From NCBI GenBank assembly GCA_034433695.1, contig DAOUAK010000156.1:1-12778 (forward strand): a stretch of 12,778 nt of DNA, given 5' to 3'. A program made the position numbers and the translations under genes. The DNA is from JASFBA01 sp034433695. GTDB taxonomy: Bacteria; Chloroflexota; Chloroflexia; DTKN01. Each line of letters starts with the position of its first letter. The first letter of the stretch is position 1. A model generated the notes under the pieces. It saw nothing but the letters and a program-made list of their open reading frames with translations. It was not told the DNA's origin and did not search any database. Shown piece by piece: positions 1-5,638 of this stretch.

Positions 1-255
1 AGGCAGGGCGCGCAGGCAGTTGTAGAGCGAGCGCAGGCGGGGGAGGAATACGGCCCGGACCTCGATGCCCAGGGCACGCAGTTCGGCCAGAGCCTGCTCC
101 TCGAGGGGGGAGGGCCGGGTCGCACCAAGACTCTCCCCCTGGGCGATGCAGAGCAGGGTCAGGCGATGGCCTCGGCCGGCCAGGGCCTTGAGCAGGTTGT
201 AAGGCCGGGTGCGGATGGGGGTGGGGACGTAAGGGGTGAGGAAGAGGATGTGCAT
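1..255 (-). CDS. Glycosyltransferase, GT4-like N-terminus (partial, runs off left edge)
   Basis: Only the first 85 codons are in the window. The protein starts MHILFLTPYVPTPIRTRPYN and continues with a Leu-rich helix and 'GRGHRLTLLCIAQ'. This is the usual opening of the GT-B fold in family 4 glycosyltransferases: a first beta strand, a loop with the 'P.P.RtRpyNLL' signature, and a second strand after 'GH'. Such enzymes transfer a sugar from a nucleotide donor in the cytoplasm, here probably onto a surface glycan. The catalytic C-terminal half lies outside the window, so donor and acceptor cannot be inferred. The ATG at 253-255 is the only sensible start. No Shine-Dalgarno sequence precedes it, because the upstream leader is the heptamer array ending 8 bases away. 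The gene is co-directional with the rest of the glycan cluster, 74 bp after the PF14907-like gene. Confidence 0.8.
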   Translation of the reverse strand, partial: MHILFLTPYVPTPIRTRPYNLLKALAGRGHRLTLLCIAQGESLGATRPSPLEEQALAELRALGIEVRAVFLPRLRSLYNCLRALP

Positions 256-262
256 GGGATCA

Positions 263-342
263 GGGTTTAGGGTTTAGGGTTTAGGGTTTAGGGTTTAGGG
301 TTTAGGGCTTAGGGCTTAGGGCTTAGGGCTTAGGGCTTAGGG
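263..342. repeat. Telomere-like heptamer array, (GGGTTTA)6(GGGCTTA)5GGG
   Basis: Eleven perfect 7-bp units occur head to tail: six GGGTTTA at 263-304, then five GGGCTTA at 305-339, closed by GGG at 340-342. The switch between the two unit types is clean, as expected from slippage or unequal crossing-over that amplified two founder units. The array fills most of the 74-bp gap between the GT4 start and the PF14907-like stop, and its last units lie inside the latter gene. The twelve GGG runs with 4-nt loops fit the G-quadruplex rule on the plus strand, which is the template strand for the flanking genes. TTTAGGG is the plant telomere unit, but the flanking genes are bacterial, so this is a bacterial tandem repeat that happens to share the unit. 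Confidence 0.97.
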
Positions 343-1535
343 TGGGGAAGGAGGGCGCTGCGCAGGCCCAGGAACCAGCGATAAGGGTAATAAAACGGGA
401 GCAGCCAGAGGTGGCGGATGCCGTAGCGCTCCCGCATATAGGCCGGCGAGGGAAAGAGGTTGCTCCAGGCGAAGCGCAGGCGATCGGTCCAGGTCGGTTG
501 GCCGGCCAGGTTGTCCCAGAAACGTCGGGCCACCGAACGGCGGCGGGCGATGAGGTGGGAAGAGAGCCGCCGTTCTGCCGGTGAGTGCGGCATTTCTCGA
601 AGTTGTTCCAGCACGGCCGGCGGGATGGGCACCTGCCAATCTGCGGCCAGTTGGGGAAGCACTCGCCGGAGCGGCAGGAGGAGGTTGTACCTCCCGGCCC
701 GTTCCAGCACCGTGGACCAGTCCAGTTCCCCGGCATCACGGGCGATGACCTCCCCGATGTCGTGGAACCAGAGGAGATGGGGGCGGCCGTCGCTGTGGTG
801 TAGCACCAGGTGGGCACAGAGGTAAATCACCTGATCTTCCGGGCCCAGCATCCAGGCCGAGGAAGTGCCGATAGAGAGGGGGCGGGCATTCGACCAGATT
901 GGCTCCATCGGGAGGCGGTAACGATGATCGGGGGAATCCAATAGTTCCCAATGCAGGTCGAGGCTCGTTTCCCCCCGGCGCAGGGGGATCTGGGTTTCGT
1001 CGGCGGTCAATGTGGTCGAGTGCAGTGGGGAGCGAACAGGTCGGTAAGCGTTGGAGGCCAGTATCCCCAGGGCGCGAGGGACATCGGCCGGCCGGACAAG
1101 GAGGTCCAGGTCGCCCATTGGGCGCAGGGCCGGGTCGCCGTAGACGGCCGGCCCCAGGGCAGCCCCTTTGAGAAGAAGGACGGGGATAGCCTGGTGGGAA
1201 AGGGCCCGGAGCACCTTTTCCAGTTCTTGAAAAAGGGCCAGACTGCGGGCAACACTGATCCAGTAGCCCCGGCGAAGCATTTCCTCGGCTTCCGGGGAAA
1301 GGATTCCCCGACCCCCGATGACCCTGTACAAAAGGGGGGCGACGTGTTCGGCCAGGGCGTATTCCACCAGGGCAAGGGAGACGGCCGGATCTAAAGGTTC
1401 CGGCGCTACCCAGGCGTCTTGCCAGCGGGTGCGCAGGAAGGAACGCAGGAGGGCGTTCAGGTGCTCGGCGCGGTTTTCCAAGTCCGTTGGCATTTCCCCG
1501 GTAGCAGGTATAATGGTTTCCGTACCGCTGGACAT
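330..1535 (-). CDS. PF14907-like (NTP_transf_5) nucleotidyltransferase family protein
   Basis: A 401-aa protein of the uncharacterised nucleotidyltransferase family often found in exopolysaccharide and peptide-modification clusters. The signature 'LLLKGAAL...YGDPALRPMGDLDLLV' spans residues 120-147. Asp142 and Asp144 form the metal-binding DxD of a minimal nucleotidyltransferase fold, and Asp193 in 'SLDLHWEL' could be the third acidic residue. The substrate is unknown; transfer of a nucleotide to a protein or small molecule is inferred from the fold only. The ATG at 1533-1535 has a weak GGGAACG upstream. Met15 at 1493 is an alternative start. The stop codon (330-332) lies inside the heptamer array, so the C-terminal 'HPKP' is encoded by the repeat and the original 3' end may have been lost. 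Overlapping plus-strand frames look like shadows. Confidence 0.8.
   Translation of the reverse strand: MSSGTETIIPATGEMPTDLENRAEHLNALLRSFLRTRWQDAWVAPEPLDPAVSLALVEYALAEHVAPLLYRVIGGRGILSPEAEEMLRRGYWISVARSLALFQELEKVLRALSHQAIPVLLLKGAALGPAVYGDPALRPMGDLDLLVRPADVPRALGILASNAYRPVRSPLHSTTLTADETQIPLRRGETSLDLHWELLDSPDHRYRLPMEPIWSNARPLSIGTSSAWMLGPEDQVIYLCAHLVLHHSDGRPHLLWFHDIGEVIARDAGELDWSTVLERAGRYNLLLPLRRVLPQLAADWQVPIPPAVLEQLREMPHSPAERRLSSHLIARRRSVARRFWDNLAGQPTWTDRLRFAWSNLFPSPAYMRERYGIRHLWLLPFYYPYRWFLGLRSALLPHPKP
1487..1514 (+). promoter_or_regulatory. Candidate sigma70-type promoter pointing at the HEPN remnant
   Basis: TTGGCA (1487-1492), a 16-bp spacer and a perfect TATAAT (1509-1514) lie on the plus strand inside the 5' end of the PF14907-like gene. 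They would start transcription near 1521, about 50 bp before the HEPN remnant. It could be the surviving promoter of a decayed toxin gene or a chance match. If active it would produce antisense RNA against the 5' end and leader of the opposing gene. Confidence 0.35.
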
Positions 1536-1570
1536 TAGGACGTTCCCAAAAACCGGGATGCTCTTCCCCT

Positions 1571-1831
1571 TTGTACGCCCGGGGAGAAGAGATCGTCCTG
1601 GGGCACTCGGTCGAGCGGCTGTGTGCCGAAGCGGCGGCCTTTGAGCCGGCGTTTCGGGAATGGGCCCGTACGTGGAGCCTCCTGGATGGCTATTACGTCC
1701 CGGCCCGCTATCCGAACGCTTTGCCGGACGGTATCCCGGCGGATGTTTACACCCGGCAGGCTGCGGAAGAGGCCGTCCGATTGGCCGGCGAGGTGGTGGA
1801 ACAGATCACCTCGCTGCTGGGGAGCGGATAG
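1571..1831 (+). pseudogene. HEPN-domain protein (PF05168-like), 5'-truncated remnant
   Basis: An 86-codon open stretch beginning at a TTG encodes the C-terminal half of a HEPN protein. 'LYARGEEIVLGHSVERL' (residues 1-17) and 'LLDGYYVPARYPNALPDGIPADVY' (residues 38-61), followed by a final amphipathic helix 'AAEEAVRLAGEVVEQI', are typical of the PF05168 family that pairs with MNT nucleotidyltransferases. The N-terminal 40-50 residues, with the usual 'QAAEKALKA' helix, are absent. The frame stays open upstream to 1514, but what it encodes there is the antisense of the neighbouring gene. No partner MNT gene is adjacent. Its 3' end overlaps the end of the convergent GT39 gene by 26 bp. This is most likely a decaying piece of a MNT-HEPN module; expression as a short protein cannot be excluded. 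Confidence 0.6.
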
Positions 1832-3362
1832 CGGCTCTGACCCCATTTCCCTCGCACAACGAATGCACCGTCGTACTGAGGTCGTAGAGATAGGTGGCCG
1901 CATTCGGGGCCCGGAAAGAATCCAGCCGGCTTCCTATGCCGTCCAGGTGATAGAGAAGCATGATCTCCTCATTTATGCCGCTTTCCCAATGGAGGTGGGA
2001 GAAGACGATCCATACCCGGTCTCGCCCCCGCAATTTTCCGAGTTCTTCCGCATCCCGGCTCCACTGCTCACCGGTAGCCGTCCCAAAGATATAGTCACCT
2101 TCCCGGAAGCCGTAGTCTTCCGAGTAGAATTCGAAGGCCAATCGCGCCCCGGGTGCAAGGTACAAGATATCCCCATCCTGCCAGTGCGCCTTTACATAGG
2201 CCAGAACCGGTTTGATCTCTTCGTTCGTATAAGGACTGAACAGGCGATGTCCTGCGGCGAGAAATGGACGGAGACAGAGCAGTCCGATCAGGATGAGCCC
2301 GATCATTGCCGATGCGGATCGGGTTTTCTCTCGCACGTAGATGGCCCCTTCGGCGACGACCAGCAGCAGAGAGGGGACGATAAACAGCAGCAACCTGTCG
2401 GCAAACGGGTATTTGTGTAGCCCGGATGCCACCAGGGTCAGGAGGATAGGGGAAAGCAGGAGAGAAAGCCGGGTTCTTTCTCTTTGGAACATCGAGACGC
2501 AGCCGACAAGAAAGACGAATGCAGCCAATCCAGGGAGGATAAGGCCAGCCGGATTTAAGACGCCGAAGAAGGTTTCGACAAACCAATCCGGGTCGGAAAA
2601 TGAGGTAGGGAAAATCGGCATAAAACTGTGGCTCCAGTAGGTGTAAAAAGCCTCGTCCCTCGTCTGGACGGCAATAGAGAGGAAATAGCACACCAAAAAA
2701 GCCGCGCTCCAGAGGCCACAGGGGATGGAAAGATAGCCGACTTTTGCCCATTCTTTCCTGCTGAGGTGGAATAAGGTCAGGCTCAGACCGATCCCGGCCA
2801 GAACGAATACGGCCGGATAGGAGAAGCAGATCGCTATGCCTCCGACGATGCCGAAGAGGGCCATCCGGGGGATTGTAAACCTTTTCGACCGGATAGAAGT
2901 TGTTAGGGCATATAGGAGCAAGGCGATGCAAACGTCGCTGGAGTATGGCTTAAGTTCCGAGGCGTAATAAACCAGACGGCTGGAGACGGCAAAGAGGCCC
3001 AGGGAGATAAGCGCGGCCTGCTCGCCGAGGAAATCTACCGCTACTTTACGGAGAAGAAAAAGGGCGATGACCCCACATAGAAAAGGGAAGAGGCGAAGCA
3101 CATATTCGCTGTGTCCCAGGGTCTGATAAAGGAGTTTCTCGACGATGAGAAAGCCGATAGGAGCAGCCTGGGCATAGTCCAGTGGATAGAAGAGTTCTGA
3201 GAACGACCTATTTCGGATATTCAACGCCAGCGCGGCTTCATCCACCCACAAGGAACGATTGTACAGGTATTGGGCGAGACGAAGGAGGACGCCGAGGCCC
3301 ACCAATAACCATAGCAGAATTCTACACAAATGGCCATGTGTCCATTTCTCTACCTTGAACAT
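1806..3362 (-). CDS. GT39/PMT-like membrane glycosyltransferase
   Basis: A 518-aa polytopic membrane protein. After a short cytoplasmic N-terminus comes the first hydrophobic helix (about residues 13-30), then the loop 'YNRSLWVDEAALALNI' with Asp41-Glu42. This matches the catalytic Asp-Glu of the first outer loop in GT-C enzymes of the PMT_2/ArnT type, which move a sugar from a polyprenyl-phosphate carrier. Many further hydrophobic helices follow up to about residue 370, then a soluble C-terminal domain. The ATG at 3360-3362 is preferred over the TTG six bases upstream, because CAGGGGG lies 6 nt before the ATG. The gene is visibly AT-richer than its neighbours (one 60-bp line near 2640 is 47% GC) and has no GGCCGGCC sites, which suggests a different origin. 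The last ~20 residues, after 'TYLYDLS', may be read-through into the HEPN remnant. Confidence 0.85.
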   Translation of the reverse strand: MFKVEKWTHGHLCRILLWLLVGLGVLLRLAQYLYNRSLWVDEAALALNIRNRSFSELFYPLDYAQAAPIGFLIVEKLLYQTLGHSEYVLRLFPFLCGVIALFLLRKVAVDFLGEQAALISLGLFAVSSRLVYYASELKPYSSDVCIALLLYALTTSIRSKRFTIPRMALFGIVGGIAICFSYPAVFVLAGIGLSLTLFHLSRKEWAKVGYLSIPCGLWSAAFLVCYFLSIAVQTRDEAFYTYWSHSFMPIFPTSFSDPDWFVETFFGVLNPAGLILPGLAAFVFLVGCVSMFQRERTRLSLLLSPILLTLVASGLHKYPFADRLLLFIVPSLLLVVAEGAIYVREKTRSASAMIGLILIGLLCLRPFLAAGHRLFSPYTNEEIKPVLAYVKAHWQDGDILYLAPGARLAFEFYSEDYGFREGDYIFGTATGEQWSRDAEELGKLRGRDRVWIVFSHLHWESGINEEIMLLYHLDGIGSRLDSFRAPNAATYLYDLSTTVHSLCEGNGVRAAIRSPAAR

Positions 3363-3393
3363 GCTCAACCCCCTGCGCGAACGAGGCTTTTCG

Positions 3394-3883
3394 ACTTATG
3401 TTGAGCACAACAAGATGCCGACGATCCGCTCGGCAGCGTGGCCGTCACCGTAAGGGTTGACGGCGCGGGCCATCCCGGCGTAGGCTACCTCGTCGTCGAG
3501 GAGACGTTCGGCCTCGGCGATGATGCGGGCGGGGTCCGTCCCGACGACGCGGGCGGTGCCGGCCGCAACCCCCTCCGGCCGCTCGGTAACCTCGCGCAAC
3601 ACCAGCACCGGCTTGCCCAGGCTGGGTGCCTCCTCCTGGATGCCGCCCGAGTCGGTCAGCACCAGGGTGCAGCGCTTGAGCAGGTAGACCAGTTCGGCAT
3701 AGTCCACCGGCGGGAGCAGGGTGATACCCGGCTCCGCGCCCAGTTCGCGATGCACCGTCTTCCAAACGTTGGGGTTGCGGTGGACCGGGTAGACGATGTG
3801 CAGGTCGTCGCGGCGGGCCAGGTGGCGCAGGGCGGCGCAGATGCGCCGGAGCGGTTCGCCGAAACTCTCCCGCCGGTGGGCGG
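3394..3883. repeat. Direct repeat copy A (duplicated wecB 3' end)
   Basis: This segment aligns without gaps to 4487-4976 at a constant offset of 1,093 bp. I count about 15 mismatches in 490 bp (roughly 97% identity), mostly transitions. The match ends abruptly on both sides: at 'acttatg' on the left and 'gggcgg' on the right. Together with copy B it brackets hicBA. Confidence 0.95.
3396..3883 (-). pseudogene. UDP-GlcNAc 2-epimerase C-terminal fragment, duplicate of wecB
   Basis: About 163 codons identical in frame to the last part of the complete epimerase at 4489-5607, with four amino-acid changes (Ala/Val, Lys/Glu, Ala/Gly, Ala/Thr). Homology begins at the codons for 'AHRRESFG', so the fragment keeps the His-containing motif and the 'LTDSGGIQEEAPSLGKP' nucleotide-binding region. 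It lacks the N-terminal Rossmann domain and the catalytic acidic residues, so it cannot be an epimerase on its own. The frame has no internal stop and stays open upstream to a TTG at 3923, but those extra 13 residues are unrelated to the family. The intact frame and high identity imply a young duplication. It lies just upstream of the GT39 gene, where the original wecB 3' end probably stood. Confidence 0.9.
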
Positions 3884-3937
3884 ATGGAATAAAGAGAAGC
3901 GCAACTAAGGCAATCCCGGGCAATCCTGTATCGTGTG

Positions 3938-4123
3938 CTAGGGGAAGGGGATCCCCAGATCTTTGCAGATCTTCTGGGCCAGTGCGTCTACAATCTCAGA
4001 ATGCCGGGGCACGGTCGTTGTCTTACGGTTTGCGGGATTCCAGTAGACTGAATGCCTTCTTCCCTCGCGGAGGAGCTCACAGCCGTGTCGGGCAAGATGC
4101 TTCAACAGGGCCCGACGCCTCAT
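3938..4123 (-). CDS. hicA: HicA-type toxin (YcfA-like mRNA interferase)
   Basis: A 61-aa protein with the compact dsRBD-like HicA fold. 'LLKHLARHGCELLREGRRHSVYWNP' carries the conserved helix, Gly and the His of 'RRHSVY' that serves as catalytic His in the family. It is followed by 'TTTVPRHSEI' and a C-terminal helix ending 'KDLGIPFP'. HicA proteins bind and cleave mRNA in the absence of HicB and so arrest growth. The start ATG overlaps the hicB stop by 4 bp (ATGA), so translation is probably coupled. Length and motifs are complete, so it looks functional. It forms a two-gene operon with hicB, placed between two copies of the wecB 3' end. The antitoxin-first order is less common than hicA-hicB but well represented. 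Confidence 0.88.
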   Translation of the reverse strand: MRRRALLKHLARHGCELLREGRRHSVYWNPANRKTTTVPRHSEIVDALAQKICKDLGIPFP

Positions 4124-4341
4124 TGTTCAGCCACCACGATCTGTTCGCGGATGACCTGTTTTCCTTCTGTCGCCCGGCGGGCTAACTCACGGTTGGCCTG
4201 GATAACCAAGCGAATGGCCTCTTTCAAGTTCTCGCGGGCTTCCTGTAAGGTTCGTCCCTGGGTGTTGGCTCCCGGTAGTTCCTCCACGTAGGCAATCCAC
4301 CATTCGCCGTGCTGTTCAAAAACCGCGGTAAATTTTTCCAC
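4120..4341 (-). CDS. hicB: HicB-type antitoxin
   Basis: A 73-aa protein with the HicB partial RNase-H-like fold: 'FTAVFEQHGEWWIAYVEELPGANTQGRTLQEARENLKEAIRLVI' (residues 4-46) matches the family pattern of two strands, 'vpeLPGa.tqG.T..EA..nl.EAi'. A charged helix follows. There is no obvious C-terminal ribbon-helix-helix or HTH domain, so DNA binding would need another surface or may be absent. It neutralises the adjacent HicA by direct binding (family knowledge). The GTG start at 4339-4341 has GAGGGGGG 5 nt upstream, a strong ribosome binding site. A near-consensus promoter and two small inverted repeats lie upstream. Confidence 0.88.
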   Translation of the reverse strand: MEKFTAVFEQHGEWWIAYVEELPGANTQGRTLQEARENLKEAIRLVIQANRELARRATEGKQVIREQIVVAEQ

Positions 4342-4353
4342 CTGATCCCCCCT

Positions 4354-4383
4354 CGGACGAGTGTCCGTCCTTTAGAAGAAAGG
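4354..4383 (-). promoter_or_regulatory. Two inverted repeats in the hicBA leader, possible operator
   Basis: CGGAC-gagt-GTCCG (4354-4367) and CCTTT-agaag-AAAGG (4369-4383) sit back to back between the -10 box and the hicB start. Paired small palindromes here are a plausible binding site for autorepression by the HicBA complex, but this is inferred from position only. They could also form hairpins in the leader RNA. Confidence 0.4.
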
Positions 4384-4395
4384 CGCTTTGTTGGT

Positions 4396-4424
4396 ATTAT
4401 AGCAGGGTGGTTCGATGCTCGCAA
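4396..4424 (-). promoter_or_regulatory. hicBA promoter, TTGCGA-N17-TATAAT
   Basis: Read on the minus strand, TTGCGA (4424-4419) is followed by exactly 17 bp and a perfect TATAAT (4401-4396). The expected start point is near 4389, giving a leader of about 48 nt before the hicB GTG. This makes hicBA independent of wecB transcription. Confidence 0.75.
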
Positions 4425-4486
4425 CTTGAGCGGTACTGAAAACCTATCCGAAAATCGGAGTGGAACGGCCGTTCGCTGCGCGATCA

Positions 4487-4976
4487 ACTTATGTTGAGCA
4501 CAACAAGATGCCGACGATCCGCTCGGCAGCGTGGCCGTCACCGTAAGGGTTGACGGCGCGGGCCATCCCGGCGTAGGCTACCTCGTCGTCGAGGAGGCGT
4601 TCGGCCTCGGCAATGATGCGGGTGGGATCCGTCCCGACGACGCGGGCGGTGCCAGCCGCAACCCCCTCCGGCCGCTCGGTAACCTCGCGCAACACCAGCA
4701 CCGGCTTGCCCAGGCTGGGTGCCTCCTCCTGGATGCCACCCGAGTCGGTCAGCACCAGGGTGCAGCGCTTGAGCAGGTAGACCAGTTCGCCGTAATCCAC
4801 CGGCGGGAGCAGGGTGATACCCGGCTCCGCGCCCAGTTCGCGATGCACCGTCTCCCAAACGTTGGGGTTGCGGTGGACCGGGTAGACGATGTGCAGGTCG
4901 TCGCGGCGGGCCAGGTGGCGCAAGGCGACGCAGATGCGTCGGAGCGGCTCGCCGAAACTCTCCCGTCGGTGGGCGG
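4487..4976. repeat. Direct repeat copy B (3' end of complete wecB)
   Basis: Partner of 3394-3883. This copy includes the stop codon and the last ~163 codons of the complete epimerase gene, plus two bases beyond the stop. Between copies A and B lie 603 bp of unique DNA that hold only hicBA and its promoter. Confidence 0.95.
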
Positions 4977-5607
4977 TGACCAGGATGAGACGGTGGTCCT
5001 GAGGGAGGCAGGCGAAGGGATGGCCGGCCGGCGGTCTCCAAGGCCGGCCGGCGATCTCCAGAAGGGCGTCTATGACCGGGTTGCCGGTGACGTGGATGAA
5101 AGCCTCGGGTATGCCCTCCTGGAGCAGGTTCTGGCGGGCCTGCTCGGTGGGGGCAAAGAGCAGGTCGCTCAGATGATCGGCCAGGCGGCGGTTCATCTCC
5201 TCGGGAAAGGGCCGCCACTTGTCGTGGGTGCGCAGGCCGGCCTCGACGTGCCCGATGCGCACCCGGCGGTGGTAGGCGGCCAGGGCGGCGGCCAGCACGG
5301 TGGTCGTGTCGCCCTGGATGAGCACCCAATCCGGACGCTCCTGTTGCAGGAGGTCGTCCAGTCGCTCCAGGGCGGCAGAAGCCACCTGGGAGGGCGTCTG
5401 GTCCGGCTGCATGAGGTTCAGGTCCACGTCGGGAACGATGCCAAAGAGGTCCAGCACCTGGTCGAGCATCTCGCGGTGCTGGGCGGTAATGCAGACGCGG
5501 GAGCGGATCGTTTCGGGATGGCGTCCCAGTTCCCGGATGACCGGGGCCAGTTTGATCGCCTCGGGGCGGGTGCCCAGGATGGTCAGGACACAGATCGGAG
5601 CCGGCAT
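4489..5607 (-). CDS. wecB: UDP-N-acetylglucosamine 2-epimerase (non-hydrolysing, WecB type)
   Basis: A 372-aa cytoplasmic enzyme interconverting UDP-GlcNAc and UDP-ManNAc, the entry to ManNAc-derived sugars in surface polysaccharides. It opens with 'ICVLTILGTRPEAIKLAPVI' (residues 5-24), the family's N-terminal signature. Residues matching the E. coli catalytic set are visible: Asp100 in 'QGDTTT', Glu122 in 'HVEAGLRT', Glu136 in 'PFPEEMNR' and His213 in 'TAHRRES'. 'LTDSGGIQEEAPSLGKP' contributes to UDP binding. The frame is open to an ATG at 5706, but that start would overlap the SIS gene by 68 bp and add 33 non-family residues. ATG 5607 gives the standard family length and lies 31 bp after the SIS stop, although its ribosome binding site is weak. 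The last 490 bp are duplicated at 3394-3883. Confidence 0.95.
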   Translation of the reverse strand: MPAPICVLTILGTRPEAIKLAPVIRELGRHPETIRSRVCITAQHREMLDQVLDLFGIVPDVDLNLMQPDQTPSQVASAALERLDDLLQQERPDWVLIQGDTTTVLAAALAAYHRRVRIGHVEAGLRTHDKWRPFPEEMNRRLADHLSDLLFAPTEQARQNLLQEGIPEAFIHVTGNPVIDALLEIAGRPWRPPAGHPFACLPQDHRLILVTAHRRESFGEPLRRICVALRHLARRDDLHIVYPVHRNPNVWETVHRELGAEPGITLLPPVDYGELVYLLKRCTLVLTDSGGIQEEAPSLGKPVLVLREVTERPEGVAAGTARVVGTDPTRIIAEAERLLDDEVAYAGMARAVNPYGDGHAAERIVGILLCST

Positions 5608-5638
5608 GTCCGAAAAACGAGGGCCGTCATCGGGCAGG

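Noticed and set aside
263..342. CRISPR array or eukaryotic telomere end
   Set aside because: The units are only 7 bp with no spacers, and both sides are bacterial coding sequence, so neither interpretation fits.
3909..3926. Direct repeat GGCAATCC twice, 10 bp apart, near the wecB-fragment/hicA junction
   Set aside because: It is too short to call an attachment site or target duplication, and no matching copy was seen at the other junction near 4487.
4463..4474. Perfect 12-bp palindrome GAACGGCCGTTC downstream of wecB
   Set aside because: It could be part of a hairpin or a regulator site, but it has no T run and no second copy. A chance palindrome is likely in GC-rich DNA.
3396..4486. Insertion sequence carrying hicBA
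   Set aside because: No transposase, terminal inverted repeats or short target duplication were found. The flanking repeats are pieces of the wecB gene itself.
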